Shown here: in pieces, positions 43,675 to 53,157 of the stretch
Numbering within the stretch: position 1 is the stretch's first letter
How the letters are laid out: each line of letters starts with the position of its first letter
Assembly: GCF_022867805.1 (NCBI RefSeq)
Contig: NZ_JALIFO010000002.1
Location: 434,001 to 498,000, forward strand
Direction of reading: 5' to 3'
DNA length: 64,000 nt
From: Cuneatibacter sp. NSJ-177
Lineage (GTDB): Bacteria; Bacillota; Clostridia; Lachnospirales; Lachnospiraceae
The notes under the pieces: model-generated
Database searches by the model: none
Told to the model about the DNA's origin: nothing
What the model saw: only the letters and a program-made list of their open reading frames with translations
Made by a program: the position numbers and the translations under genes

Positions 43675-44925
43675 CTACATAGTTTCTCTGGGATCGGTTA
43701 TATAACCGGTCAGCGCGCTTGCCGCCGCCACCGCAGGCGAGGCCACGTACACCCGGCCTTCCGGGCTTCCCATCCGGCCGACATAGTTCCTGTTGTTCGT
43801 GGCAAGGCAGTTCTCCCCAGGCAGCAGCGGGTTTTGAATCCCGCAGGCGCCGCAGCCGGGATTTCCGACAATACACCCCGCCTCCGCCAGCGTTTCCAGA
43901 TAGCCCTCGCGGGCCGCCGCCTCATAGACCACATTGGAGGCCGGATAGAGAATACACTTTAAGCCGTGCTTTATCTTTTTTCCTTTTAAGATGCCGGCGA
44001 TCACTGCGATATCCTCCAGACGCCCGTTCGTACAGGCCCCCATCAGAATCTGGTTTAGCGGAACCTTACCCACCTCTCCCACCGGAACGCCGTTGGCCGG
44101 GCTAAAGGGCACCGCCACCATGGGATCCAGCTCGTCCGCATTGATTTCAATGGTGCGGCAGTACTCGGCGTCCTTATCGCTCTGATAAAACATCATTTCG
44201 GATTCGTCCACACCGCGTTCCCGCATAAAATCTGCCACGATCTCGTCCGGCTCAATGATTGCGTTCTTTGCCCCGCCCTCCACCGACATATTGCACATGG
44301 TAAACCGAGAGGAAACCGATAATTGATGGACCAGATCTCCCGTAAATTCCAACGTTTTGTAAGTCGCCCCATTTGCCCCGGTGATCGAGAGCACTTTCAG
44401 GATCAGATCCTTTGACATCACATATTTTGGAAGGCTGCCGCTGATATGGACGCGGATTGCCTGCGGCACCTTAAACCAAAGTTCCCCTGTCGCCATGACC
44501 GCGCAGGCCTCGGTGGAACCGATTCCGGTGGAAAACGCTCCCACGGCCCCGTAGGATACGGTATGGGAATCCGCCCCTACATAAACCTTTCCAGGTTTTG
44601 CCGTTCCGCTTTCCAACATGAATTGATGGCTGATTCCCTGCATGTAATGCAGCTGTGTCCCATAATCCTCACAGAATTTTATATTTTCCTGAACCTTCTC
44701 CGCGTAGACCCGCGTGCAAGGAGGCGCAAAATGGTCAATAAACACATGTACATGCTCCGGATTTTTCACCCGGAACCCGTGATCCCGGAAGATATAATAA
44801 GTCATTGCGCCTGTCGCGTCCTGAATGATCATATCCTCGATTTTGGCGGTCACGATCTCCCCCGCCTTCACCTCTTTTCGGCCCGCGGCATGTGCAAGGA
44901 TTTTTTCCGTTATCGTCATGCCCAT
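43675..44925 (-). CDS. leuC: 3-isopropylmalate dehydratase-like large subunit
   Basis: 416 aa, the archaeal/clostridial short form of the aconitase-superfamily large subunit. [4Fe-4S] ligands are the Cys of 'MGACTNG' near residue 297 and the CxxC of 'GNPGCGACG' near 354-357. 'GADSHTVSYGAVGAFSTGIG' (about 115-134) is the other signature. AGGAGG precedes the ATG. It follows a TRAP receptor gene and precedes leuD; none of the other leucine genes are here, so the imported acid may be the substrate. That substrate is inference. Confidence 0.88.
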   Translation of the reverse strand: MGMTITEKILAHAAGRKEVKAGEIVTAKIEDMIIQDATGAMTYYIFRDHGFRVKNPEHVHVFIDHFAPPCTRVYAEKVQENIKFCEDYGTQLHYMQGISHQFMLESGTAKPGKVYVGADSHTVSYGAVGAFSTGIGSTEACAVMATGELWFKVPQAIRVHISGSLPKYVMSKDLILKVLSITGANGATYKTLEFTGDLVHQLSVSSRFTMCNMSVEGGAKNAIIEPDEIVADFMRERGVDESEMMFYQSDKDAEYCRTIEINADELDPMVAVPFSPANGVPVGEVGKVPLNQILMGACTNGRLEDIAVIAGILKGKKIKHGLKCILYPASNVVYEAAAREGYLETLAEAGCIVGNPGCGACGIQNPLLPGENCLATNNRNYVGRMGSPEGRVYVASPAVAAASALTGYITDPRETM

Positions 44926-44946
44926 AAAAATTCCTCCTGATTACGA

Positions 44947-45032
44947 GGCTGCTGCAAAAGGGGACGAGTTTCCTCATACCCCTCGGCCCGATGGCCGCCG
45001 TCCCATTTACCGGAACGCTTTTTGCAGCAGCC
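44947..45032 (-). repeat. Long inverted repeat between dctP and leuC
   Basis: GGCTGCTGCAAAA (from 44947) pairs with TTTTGCAGCAGCC (to 45032), 13 bp perfect, enclosing about 60 bases. In the minus-strand transcript it would form a stable intercistronic hairpin, possibly protecting the upstream dctP mRNA or reducing readthrough into leuCD. Confidence 0.7.
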
Positions 45033-45055
45033 CCACTCTTGTCAGCGCTCAAAGA

Positions 45056-46162
45056 TCAGTTGCTGAACGCATCCTCAACCGAGCATTTCATATCATAAAT
45101 TTCCTTGCCTAATTCGCCGAACTCCGCCGCATAGGCATCATATACCGGGTTCATCTTCTCCTGCATTTTCGCCCACTCTTCATCGGGCAGCTCGATGTAC
45201 TCGGCCAGATTTTTCTTTACTTCCTCCCGGTCCGAATTCTGGCGGTCCGGATAAACCTCGATCGTACGGGCCAGGCATTCCTTGGCCGCGTCCGCCATAA
45301 TCTGCCGCTGATTCTCGGAAAGCTGATCCCAAGCTTCATTGCTGCAGCAGACAAAGTAAGGGCTGTAGCTGTTGTTTACACTGGGAACCACCATATAAGG
45401 ACAGAGTTCATACAGCTTGTTGTTCAAAATCGTGTTGGGCGTCGTCATTGCTCCGTCCACCACCCCCGTCTGCAAACTGAGATACAGATCGGAAGAGCTG
45501 ATGAAGGTCGGCGTACAGCCAAGTGCATTCAGGATATCATCGGAAATCCCGCCGGTGGTCCGGACCTTCCAGCCGGTATATTCTTCCGCCGTATGGATTG
45601 GTTTGCTGAATACCATATCGACATATCCCCCTTGGCCGATCGTACCGATATACTTGACACCGGCGTTGTCAAAGGCGGTGAAGATCTGGTCATGGCAGGC
45701 TTCCATCACATCGTAGCACAGTTTAAGCCGGTCTGTCAGTTCCTTGGCCGGAGCCGTGCAGGGCATATTCATCACCTCAAGGTCAGGCACCGATCCCTCT
45801 ACATAAGAGGTATTGACCAGGTACATGTCGATGGTTCCCATCACCATCGCGGACACGGACTCGGTTCCTTTTACTAGCGTCTCCGAAGGGTAAAGCTCAA
45901 TGGTGACAGTTCCGTTGGACAGCTCTTTGACGCGGTCGGCCCACCACTGCAGATCTTCGCCTCGGTAGTCCTCCAGAGTAAAGGTTAGCCCGCACTTTAA
46001 GGTAACGGAAGGATCCTCCGCCGAAGCTGCACCCGCCGACCCGGCGGAAGCGCCCGTGGTCCCGGCAGGGGCCGCCGTTGTCTCCGCCTGTTTTTCTCCG
46101 CAGGCGGTCATGCCAAGCGCCATCGTAAGCGCAAATGCAAGGGCAACAATACGTTTTTTCAT
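45056..46162 (-). CDS. dctP: TRAP transporter substrate-binding lipoprotein DctP (LysR-linked system)
   Basis: 368 aa with signal peptide, lipobox 'MTACGEK', an Ala/Thr/Gly-rich linker and a DctP-type body ('YTGWKVRTTGGISDDILN', 'SLQTGVVDGAMTTP'). AGGAGG precedes the ATG. It is distinct from the two DctP proteins at 5-10 kb. Third gene of a dctQ-dctM-dctP-leuC-leuD operon; it presumably binds the acid handled by LeuCD. Confidence 0.92.
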   Translation of the reverse strand: MKKRIVALAFALTMALGMTACGEKQAETTAAPAGTTGASAGSAGAASAEDPSVTLKCGLTFTLEDYRGEDLQWWADRVKELSNGTVTIELYPSETLVKGTESVSAMVMGTIDMYLVNTSYVEGSVPDLEVMNMPCTAPAKELTDRLKLCYDVMEACHDQIFTAFDNAGVKYIGTIGQGGYVDMVFSKPIHTAEEYTGWKVRTTGGISDDILNALGCTPTFISSSDLYLSLQTGVVDGAMTTPNTILNNKLYELCPYMVVPSVNNSYSPYFVCCSNEAWDQLSENQRQIMADAAKECLARTIEVYPDRQNSDREEVKKNLAEYIELPDEEWAKMQEKMNPVYDAYAAEFGELGKEIYDMKCSVEDAFSN

Positions 46163-46206
46163 GAATTTTTCCTCCTTTATTTGTGTGAATTCTTAATTCC
46201 TCCGGT

Positions 46207-47487
46207 TTAAATCAGACACAACGCAATTCCAGGGAAAATGCAGAGCAGTACAATCATGACGATATCAATCAGCAGCATCGGCAAAGCGCCCATCACAGTC
46301 TCATTCAGGGAAACATCCGGCGCCAGGCCCTTCACCACGTATGCCGCAAGACCTACGGGAGGGGTAACCACCGCAATACAGAAGTTCACGATACAGGTCA
46401 CGGCAAACCAGACCGGATCGAACCCCAGTGCCGTGATCAGCGGGAAAATCACCGGCATGGTGAGCAGGAAAATGGACCCGCAGTCGAAAAACATTCCCAG
46501 GAACAGATAGGCAATATGGATGACAAGAAATACGACCCATTTGCTGAGCCCCTGCTCCACAATCCAGTTGCTCAGCATCTGCGGCAGGTTCAGCGCCGTC
46601 AGCACATAAGAGAAAAGCTGAGCCGCAACCATGATCAAAATGATGGTGGCGCAGGTTTTCACGGATTTCTTTAAAGCTTCAAAAAATCTCGGAAAGGTCA
46701 GCCTTCTCATGCAGAGGGTGATCAAGATGGCTCCCACCGCGCCGACGCTCGCCGCCTCCGAGCAGGTGGCAAAACCGCCGTAAATGCTGCCGATCACCAG
46801 GAAAATCAGGATAAGGACCGGAAGGATGGTCTTTAAGGAGGAAAGCTTTTCTTTCCAGGAGTAATGCTCAAAAGTGACTCCCTTCATTCTTCCGCTGGCC
46901 AGAATGATGTAGACGGCATACAGCAGACAAAGGGTGATGCCGGGTACAATTCCCGCCAGGAAAAGTTCTCCCACCGAGGTCTCTGTGATCACGCCGTAGC
47001 TGATCATGGGGACACTGGGGGGAATCAGCATCCCCAGGCCGGAGGTGGCCGCCACAACGCCGCAGGCCAGCTTTGGATCATAGCCTTTCTTTCGCATTTC
47101 CGGGATAGCCACGCCGCCTACGATGGCGGCCACGCCGATGGCTGTCCCGCTCACCGCTCCGAAGATGGTGGAGGAGGCCGCCGTGCCGATGGCCATGCCG
47201 CCGGGAAGCCGCCCGAACCATTTTTCCATCGTGCCGAAAAGGTCTGCGCCAATGTTGGTGCACATCAGCACTTCCGCCATCAGGATAAAGATGGGAACGG
47301 AGGCAAGGGTGGAGTTATTGGAAGCGGCCCAGGAAATATTGGCGACCGCCGCCAGCGGCTTCGGACCCAGAAAAAGGAGAATTCCGATGACGCTGGTAAC
47401 GCCGATGGAAAAGGCCACCGGAACCCCCAGCATCAAGAATGCAATCAACAACGCCAGTATGGTAATGGCAGGTATCGCCCAATCCAT
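46207..47487 (-). CDS. dctM: TRAP transporter large permease DctM
   Basis: 426 aa, about 12 membrane segments, with the family motifs 'GAVSGTAIGVAAIVGGVAIP' (about residues 108-127) and 'GLGMLIPPSVPMISYGV'. Its ATG overlaps the dctQ stop in a TAATG junction, with GGAGGG ahead. Forms the translocation channel with the DctQ protein encoded just before it. Confidence 0.94.
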   Translation of the reverse strand: MDWAIPAITILALLIAFLMLGVPVAFSIGVTSVIGILLFLGPKPLAAVANISWAASNNSTLASVPIFILMAEVLMCTNIGADLFGTMEKWFGRLPGGMAIGTAASSTIFGAVSGTAIGVAAIVGGVAIPEMRKKGYDPKLACGVVAATSGLGMLIPPSVPMISYGVITETSVGELFLAGIVPGITLCLLYAVYIILASGRMKGVTFEHYSWKEKLSSLKTILPVLILIFLVIGSIYGGFATCSEAASVGAVGAILITLCMRRLTFPRFFEALKKSVKTCATIILIMVAAQLFSYVLTALNLPQMLSNWIVEQGLSKWVVFLVIHIAYLFLGMFFDCGSIFLLTMPVIFPLITALGFDPVWFAVTCIVNFCIAVVTPPVGLAAYVVKGLAPDVSLNETVMGALPMLLIDIVMIVLLCIFPGIALCLI

Positions 47488-48008
47488 TATTTTTTTCCCT
47501 CCTTTGTCTTTTCTTTTTTCTCTTCTTGATACTCATAAATGGTTTTCAAAAACAATACAATGGAGGTAAAGCAAAGAAGCAGTGATCCTGCCGGGACTGC
47601 CAGCTGAGGGATCCACAAAGGAGTCGCCAGCGCAGAGTTGGATTTCCAGCCCTTCGTCAGGGAAATCTGCATCAGCTCCGTGGACTTATAAAACAAGACT
47701 GACAGAAACACAAAGCTCATCCCAATACTGAAAAGCTTGACAACAAACTGAATCCTTGGCTTCATCTTCTGGATCAGCGCATCGACCGTCGTCATCCCTC
47801 CCTGACTATACGCGTAGGGTGCAGCCAGAAAAGCAATAAAGGCGAACAGGTAGCCGCTGTATTCTCCCACCCAGACATTGGAGTGGTTAAAAACATAGCG
47901 GCAGATAACTTCATAAAATGTTGAAAATACGATCAGAACCAACATCAAGGAAGAAAGATACCATAACGCCTTGTTGACTTTATCCACGGTTGCAAAAAAT
48001 TTTTTCAC
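47487..48008 (-). CDS. dctQ: TRAP transporter small permease DctQ
   Basis: 173 aa with four hydrophobic segments and the typical 'VWVGEYSGYLFAFIAFLAAP' region. The GTG at 48008 is preferred because AAAGGAG precedes it at normal spacing; the ATG at 48041 would place that sequence inside the gene. The C-terminus is extremely Lys/Glu-rich. It is the first gene of its operon, divergent from the LysR regulator. Confidence 0.9.
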   Translation of the reverse strand: MKKFFATVDKVNKALWYLSSLMLVLIVFSTFYEVICRYVFNHSNVWVGEYSGYLFAFIAFLAAPYAYSQGGMTTVDALIQKMKPRIQFVVKLFSIGMSFVFLSVLFYKSTELMQISLTKGWKSNSALATPLWIPQLAVPAGSLLLCFTSIVLFLKTIYEYQEEKKEKTKEGKK

Positions 48009-48189
48009 TGTGTTACTCTCCTTTCCCGTTTTTTCTCTCAATGAATTAATTGTTCTATCTATTTTCTATCATAATTTCTCTTTTTAAGCTAATACCTATA
48101 TCCTCATACGAGCCATAGCTTCCCGGTTATACCACCTCTTTGTCCCGAATTTATCCTTTGTTTTATTCCCCTTTTTCGCTGAAATGTGC

Positions 48190-48195
48190 TATAAT
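48190..48195 (+). promoter_or_regulatory. -10 box of the lysR promoter
   Basis: A perfect TATAAT 71 bases before the LysR start, with no good -35 at 17 bases. It lies in the 258-bp divergent region shared with dctQ, where LysR binding sites would be expected; I did not find an unambiguous T-N11-A pair. Confidence 0.5.
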
Positions 48196-48266
48196 TACAC
48201 AGAAAAAAGATAGGATGATCCTACTGCCGAAAAGGTTCACCGAGATAGGGAAAGGAGGGAAAACCC

Positions 48267-49187
48267 ATGACGATTGCTCAGATTGCCTGTTTTTTAAAAG
48301 CAGCTGAATGCAGGAACATCTCCAAGGCCGCCGGGCAGATGTACATTTCCCAGCCTTCGCTCAGCAAGCACATCACCTTGCTGGAGGAGGAACTGGGGCT
48401 TCGGTTATTTGAAAGGAAAAGCCAAGGAGTTTCTCTGACGAAATCCGGCGAAATCATGCGGGATTTTTTCCTCAGCGCGAAAGAACAGTACGAGACGGCG
48501 ATCCTCACCGCGAAACAGTACGATAAAGAGCCGGTGAGAACGCTGCGGGTCGTCTGTATTGAGGGAAGCGACATTTCCTTCTTCTACCCCAAATTCAACC
48601 AGATTTTGCAGGAAAAAAACGCCAAAATTCAACTGCTTTTGGAGGGCTATAACTATTCCAGCATGATTCAGGGGCTGCAGTCCGGCTCCATCGACGTCGC
48701 CCTGGCCATCTCCTGCAATTTTAAAGAGAGCAAGGACATCGCCGTACAGCATCTTTTTACCATCGGCGGCAAAGTCCTGATCGGCAACAACCATCCACTG
48801 GCGAAAAAAGAGAAGCTGTCCCCTGCCGATTTCCGGGGACAGACGCTGTATTCCCTGGCCCCGTCCACCATGTCTCAAAGCCACCGGAGCTATTATACGG
48901 AGCAATTCCGAAAGCGTGGGATTGAGATCGAAATCTCCTACCTTCCTTCTCTCTCTTCTATTTTTACGAAGCTGCAGAGCGGATCCGGCTTTGCCATTGT
49001 CGGGGACTGGATTATGATTCCCCACAATATGTATGTGTGCACCTTTCCCGATGATCCGCTGGACTTTTCTTTTGATATGGGAATCGCCTGGAAGCCCAAG
49101 AAGTGCTCCAGCGTCACGAAGGAATTTATACAAATTATCACTGAATACTATGGGGCAAGGGCGATGCTTAATTCCGAAGCCAAATGA
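48267..49187 (+). CDS. LysR-type transcriptional regulator
   Basis: 306 aa: N-terminal winged helix ('ECRNISKAAGQMYISQPSLS', residues about 14-33) and a C-terminal periplasmic-binding-like effector domain. GGAGG precedes the ATG. It is transcribed divergently from the dctQMP-leuCD operon, the classic arrangement for a LysR protein controlling its neighbour in response to the transported acid. Confidence 0.93.
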   Translation: MTIAQIACFLKAAECRNISKAAGQMYISQPSLSKHITLLEEELGLRLFERKSQGVSLTKSGEIMRDFFLSAKEQYETAILTAKQYDKEPVRTLRVVCIEGSDISFFYPKFNQILQEKNAKIQLLLEGYNYSSMIQGLQSGSIDVALAISCNFKESKDIAVQHLFTIGGKVLIGNNHPLAKKEKLSPADFRGQTLYSLAPSTMSQSHRSYYTEQFRKRGIEIEISYLPSLSSIFTKLQSGSGFAIVGDWIMIPHNMYVCTFPDDPLDFSFDMGIAWKPKKCSSVTKEFIQIITEYYGARAMLNSEAK

Positions 49188-49389
49188 TCGGATATCGAAC
49201 CAACACTTTTCTCCTAGGTTTATTCCATAAAAACTGTCATTTATATTTTAACAAGTGATTTCTCTTGTATTTTCTGATGTAGTTATCTATAATAATAGAA
49301 TAGATTGTAAAATTAGGACGGAGATTGTCATACATTGGGCAGCAACTGAAACAGCAGAGATAGAATATTATTTATTCCAAGGAGAAGCG

Positions 49390-49701
49390 ATGAAAGAGAT
49401 TACAAAATCTGAATCAAAAGTCATGATGGTGATCTGGAGTTCCTCTCAGGACCTGGGGCTCCAAGAGATTATGGCCCTGCTGGAAACCAACTATGATTCC
49501 TTATGGAAGCCTCAAACAGTGTCTACCTTCCTCGCCCGCCTGACCAAAAAAGGATATTTAAATATGTACAGGCAGGGACGCCAATTTCTCTATCGGGTTA
49601 TGGTAGAAAAAGAAGACTACATTCATTGGATGCTCTCCGGTATGATTGATTTCTGGTTTGACGGGAAGAAAGAAAACTTAATTCAAGTGCTAGATCGATA
49701 A
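49390..49701 (+). CDS. BlaI/MecI/CopY-family repressor
   Basis: 103 aa from the ATG at 49390, preceded by AAGGAG. Winged-helix domain with 'ITKSESKVMMVIWSSSQDLG' at the N-terminus and 'WKPQTVSTFLARLTKKGYL' as recognition helix. Slightly short for the family (about 120 aa), with a brief dimerisation tail. There is no BlaR1-type sensor protease next to it, so it may be a stand-alone repressor of unlinked genes. Confidence 0.85.
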   Translation: MKEITKSESKVMMVIWSSSQDLGLQEIMALLETNYDSLWKPQTVSTFLARLTKKGYLNMYRQGRQFLYRVMVEKEDYIHWMLSGMIDFWFDGKKENLIQVLDR

Positions 49702-49764
49702 AAAAAGGGCTGCGCAAAATGGAGTATCTGGAAGGAAAATCCATTTTTGTGACAGCCCTTTTTT
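49701..49764. terminator. Bidirectional terminator between blaI-like gene and phoU
   Basis: AAAAAAGGGCTG (49701-49712) pairs with CAGCCCTTTTTT (49753-49764), with an inner AAATGGA/TCCATTT stem. T-runs occur on both strands, so it serves both converging genes. Confidence 0.88.
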
Positions 49765-49784
49765 AATAAAGACTATATTTCCGC

Positions 49785-50438
49785 TCAGAGCAGCTCCTCG
49801 CTCTGGTGAATCCCGGTTATGGAGTATTCGACCCACTCGGCGATATTTGTCGCATGATCCCCGATGCGTTCCAGATACTTGGCAATCATGATCTGATCGA
49901 TGGCCCGGCTTCCGTCGCCCCTGCCGGCTGCAATGGAGGAAATCAATTCGTCCTTGATCTGGTCGAAAAAGCGGTCCACGATATCGTCCTCCGCGATCAC
50001 CCGCTTCGCCAGCTCCCGGTCTCCTTTCACATAGGCGGACACGCTCTGGTTCACCATACCGGCGGCCGAGCGCGCCATCTTTCCGATCTCTGCGAGAACT
50101 TTTCCTTCCGTCATTTTTCCGGACTGAATGATCTCCGCGATATCCGCCGCCTGATCCCCGATCCGCTCCATATCCGTGATCATTTTAAGCGCAGCCGAGA
50201 TCTGGCGCAGATCACCGGCCACCGGCTGCTGCTGCAGCAAAAGTTTCAGGCACAGACTCTCGATATCTTTTTCCATCCGGTCAATCTCGCCGTCGGCCTC
50301 CATCACTTCTTTTGCACGCTTCAAATTTCCTTCATCCAGGGCCTTTGCCGCCTCCCCGATCGCTTTCTCGCAGAGCTCCCCCATACGAACCAGTTCTTCC
50401 TTCAGTTGTTTGAGCTGCTTTTCATATTGATCCCGCAT
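49785..50438 (-). CDS. phoU: Phosphate signalling complex protein PhoU
   Basis: 217 aa, two three-helix PhoU repeats with the metal-binding 'MERIGDQAADIAE' (about residues 90-102) and 'LERIGDHATNIAEWV' (about 189-203). It links phosphate transport to the PhoR kinase in many bacteria. The ATG overlaps the pstB stop (TGATG). Confidence 0.95.
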   Translation of the reverse strand: MRDQYEKQLKQLKEELVRMGELCEKAIGEAAKALDEGNLKRAKEVMEADGEIDRMEKDIESLCLKLLLQQQPVAGDLRQISAALKMITDMERIGDQAADIAEIIQSGKMTEGKVLAEIGKMARSAAGMVNQSVSAYVKGDRELAKRVIAEDDIVDRFFDQIKDELISSIAAGRGDGSRAIDQIMIAKYLERIGDHATNIAEWVEYSITGIHQSEELL

Positions 50439-51217
50439 CAGCCGAACCTCCCTGTAATATAATCCTCGGTGCGCGAATCCGACGGCAGGGAAAAGAGCTT
50501 TTCCGTATTCCCTTTTTCCACCACCTCTCCCAGGAGGAAGAACGCCGTGTCGTCTGAAACCCGGACCGCCTGCTGCATGTTGTGGGTGACGATGATGATC
50601 GTATAATTCTTTTTCAGCTCCAGCGCCAAATCCTCAATCTTTGAAGTGGAGATCGGGTCCAGGGCCGATGTCGGTTCATCCATCAGGATGATGTCCGGCT
50701 CCACGGCAAGGGTCCGGGCAATGCAAAGCCTCTGCTGCTGGCCGCCGGAAAGTCCCATCGCGCTCTTGTGCAGCCGGTCTTTCAGTTCGTCCCAGATCGC
50801 CGCCTGGCGGAGGCTTCGCTCCACGATCTCATCCAGCTGATGTTTTCTCCGGATACCATGAATCCTCGGACCGTAAGCCACATTGTCATAGACGCTCTTG
50901 GGAAATGGATTGGGCTGCTGAAAGACCATGCCTACCCGGTGACGCAGCTCAATCGAATCCATGTCCCGGTAGATATCCCGGCCGTCCATCCGAATCGTAC
51001 CCTCGATCCGCACATTCTCCACCAGATCATTCATCCGGTTCAACGTTTTTAAAAAGGTGGATTTCCCGCACCCGGAGGGACCGATCAGAGCGGTAATCTT
51101 ATTTTTCTCTATTTTCATATCAATCTGTTTCAGCGCGTGGAAATTTCCATAATACAGATTCAGCGCACTGATGTCGAATTGATTTCCATTTTGAGGAATC
51201 GCTATTTTATCTTCCAT
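50438..51217 (-). CDS. pstB: Phosphate ABC transporter ATP-binding protein PstB
   Basis: 259 aa ABC ATPase energising phosphate uptake. Walker A 'GPSGCGKST' near residue 46, signature 'LSGGQQQR' near 155, Walker B '[13 protein letters not shown]' near 175. AAGGAG precedes the ATG. Fourth gene of pstSCAB-phoU. Confidence 0.97.
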   Translation of the reverse strand: MEDKIAIPQNGNQFDISALNLYYGNFHALKQIDMKIEKNKITALIGPSGCGKSTFLKTLNRMNDLVENVRIEGTIRMDGRDIYRDMDSIELRHRVGMVFQQPNPFPKSVYDNVAYGPRIHGIRRKHQLDEIVERSLRQAAIWDELKDRLHKSAMGLSGGQQQRLCIARTLAVEPDIILMDEPTSALDPISTSKIEDLALELKKNYTIIIVTHNMQQAVRVSDDTAFFLLGEVVEKGNTEKLFSLPSDSRTEDYITGRFG

Positions 51218-51238
51218 TTTTACTCCTTATTGATCGTC

Positions 51239-52117
51239 TCAACTCTTCTCGCCGGAATTTTTCCGGCTGATCCGCCTGCTCAGCGCGTTGGCTGCAATGC
51301 TGAACACCAAGACCAAAATCATCAAAACTGCCGACGCCAGATTGGCAAGGTCTCTGTCCTGTCCGTTGGTCTGAAGGTTCCAGATCTGGATGGACAAAGT
51401 TTCCGCCGGACGGAAAGGGTTAAAAGGGCAGGTCGGGGAGGTAATATCCCAGTTGCCCCAGCGCAGGTCGCTGCCGGAACCGGTGGTATAAAGCAGCGCG
51501 GCCGCCTCGCCAAAGCCCCGTCCAGCCGCCAAAATCACGCCGGTCATGATCCGCGGCACACAGGCCGGAAGCAGCACGTGAAAGACGGACTGCCATTTGG
51601 TCGCGCCCACGCCCATGCTCGCCTGGAAATATCCAGGCGGCAGGTCCTTGATGGCGTCTTCCGTTGTCTTGGTGATCAAAGGAAGGGTCAGGATCGAGAC
51701 GGAAAGCGCGCCGGCCATCAGGCTCTTTCCCATTCCAAAGAAAACAAGGAATACCAGATAGCCGAACAGACCCACCACAATGGAGGGCAGGGAAGAAAGC
51801 GTCTCGATGCAAAGGCACAAAAACCTTGTCGCCTTTCCCTGCTTCGCATACATCGCCAGGTAGATTCCCGCCGAGACGCCGATCGGGACGGAAAACAGGA
51901 GGGAGAGGAACACCAGATAAACCGTGTTGAATAGCTGATTCCCAATACTTCCCTTGCGCAAAAAACCAAACATTTCCGGCGTCGCCCCGGCCAGCCCTCC
52001 TAGGATTACCTTGGAGGCGAAGGCAAACAAAAGGGCAAAAAAGAAAAATGCCACCGCATAAAATACAAACGTCATCCCCCGGTCGACCCGTTGGGAACGT
52101 CTTACTTTTTGTTTCAT
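51239..52117 (-). CDS. pstA: Phosphate ABC transporter permease PstA
   Basis: 292 aa with six membrane segments and the permease EAA-like loop 'YFQASMGVGATKWQSVFHV' (about residues 173-191). Forms the phosphate channel with PstC, whose gene ends 13 bases upstream. AAGGAG precedes the ATG. Confidence 0.95.
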   Translation of the reverse strand: MKQKVRRSQRVDRGMTFVFYAVAFFFFALLFAFASKVILGGLAGATPEMFGFLRKGSIGNQLFNTVYLVFLSLLFSVPIGVSAGIYLAMYAKQGKATRFLCLCIETLSSLPSIVVGLFGYLVFLVFFGMGKSLMAGALSVSILTLPLITKTTEDAIKDLPPGYFQASMGVGATKWQSVFHVLLPACVPRIMTGVILAAGRGFGEAAALLYTTGSGSDLRWGNWDITSPTCPFNPFRPAETLSIQIWNLQTNGQDRDLANLASAVLMILVLVFSIAANALSRRISRKNSGEKS

Positions 52118-52130
52118 TCAGTACTCCTTC

Positions 52131-53045
52131 CTACTGTTTTGCCGCATACTCCCGCTGTTTGGAGAAATGGTGAATCAGGAAAATGAAAAACAGCGAGATG
52201 AGAAACAGCAGTAATGCCATGGACCACAGCGCCGACTTGGTTTCTCCGCCTTCCATCGCGTTTCCCATCTGGGCGGCAATCTCGGTGGTCAATGTCTTGG
52301 TCGTAGAAAAGATACTGGTGGGAAGTGCCGTTGTCTGGCCGATGACCATGGCCACAGCCAAAGCCTCTCCAAACGCCCGCGCCAACCCTAAGATAACACC
52401 GGACAGAATCCCTGGCTTTGCAGCTGGTATCACCACACGGTAGATCGCCTGCCATCTGGTGGAGCCAAGACCGTAGGCCGCCATCCGGCAGTCCTGGGGG
52501 ACAGAGCGGATCGCATCCGCCGATACGCTGGTGATCGTCGGAAAAATCATCACCGCCAGCACAATCCCGGCGGCCAGGACCGAATGTCCCACCTGCCGGT
52601 CAAACACCGTCTTGATCGCAGGCACCAGTACGGTCAGGCCGACCCAGCCGTACACCACCGACGGGATCCCGGCAAAGATTTCCACCACCGGTCGGTAAAA
52701 CCGCTCCCCGAATTTTGGGGAAATATCTGTCATAAAGATCGCGGTCCCCAGGGAAAACGGCGTTGCAATGATCAGGGCCAGCAGGCAGGTCGTCAGGGAT
52801 CCCACGAGAAAGATTAAAGATCCAACCGCTCCTCCCCCCGCCATGCTGTCCTCCGGCGCCCACTCGGCGGTGCCGATAAATTCCCAAAGGGAATGGCCGA
52901 AAACCGTAAATGTGGCGGACCCTTTATAGACCAGAAAAGCACCGATGACGATGGTCAGCAAAATGACAAAAAGCCCGCCGGCGGTCATCAGGCTGCGCCA
53001 GAAATATTCTTTGGCAAACATGCTCTTTTCTTTGTTTTTATTCAT
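52131..53045 (-). CDS. pstC: Phosphate ABC transporter permease PstC
   Basis: 304 aa from the ATG at 53045, chosen because GGGAGGAAAG lies five bases ahead. Six membrane segments; the cytoplasmic loop 'CRMAAYGLGSTRWQAIYRV' (about residues 190-208) and 'YGWVGLTVLVP' are typical of PstC. Follows pstS by about 110 bases. Confidence 0.95.
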   Translation of the reverse strand: MNKNKEKSMFAKEYFWRSLMTAGGLFVILLTIVIGAFLVYKGSATFTVFGHSLWEFIGTAEWAPEDSMAGGGAVGSLIFLVGSLTTCLLALIIATPFSLGTAIFMTDISPKFGERFYRPVVEIFAGIPSVVYGWVGLTVLVPAIKTVFDRQVGHSVLAAGIVLAVMIFPTITSVSADAIRSVPQDCRMAAYGLGSTRWQAIYRVVIPAAKPGILSGVILGLARAFGEALAVAMVIGQTTALPTSIFSTTKTLTTEIAAQMGNAMEGGETKSALWSMALLLFLISLFFIFLIHHFSKQREYAAKQ

Positions 53046-53157
53046 CTTTCCTCCCAGGTACAAGGAAAAAAGGATCTTGCCCCACCGATATTTCCGATGG
53101 AATCGGAAGGCGGCCGTTTTCCGACGCCCGCCTTCCTTTTTGGATCCCTTTCCTGTT

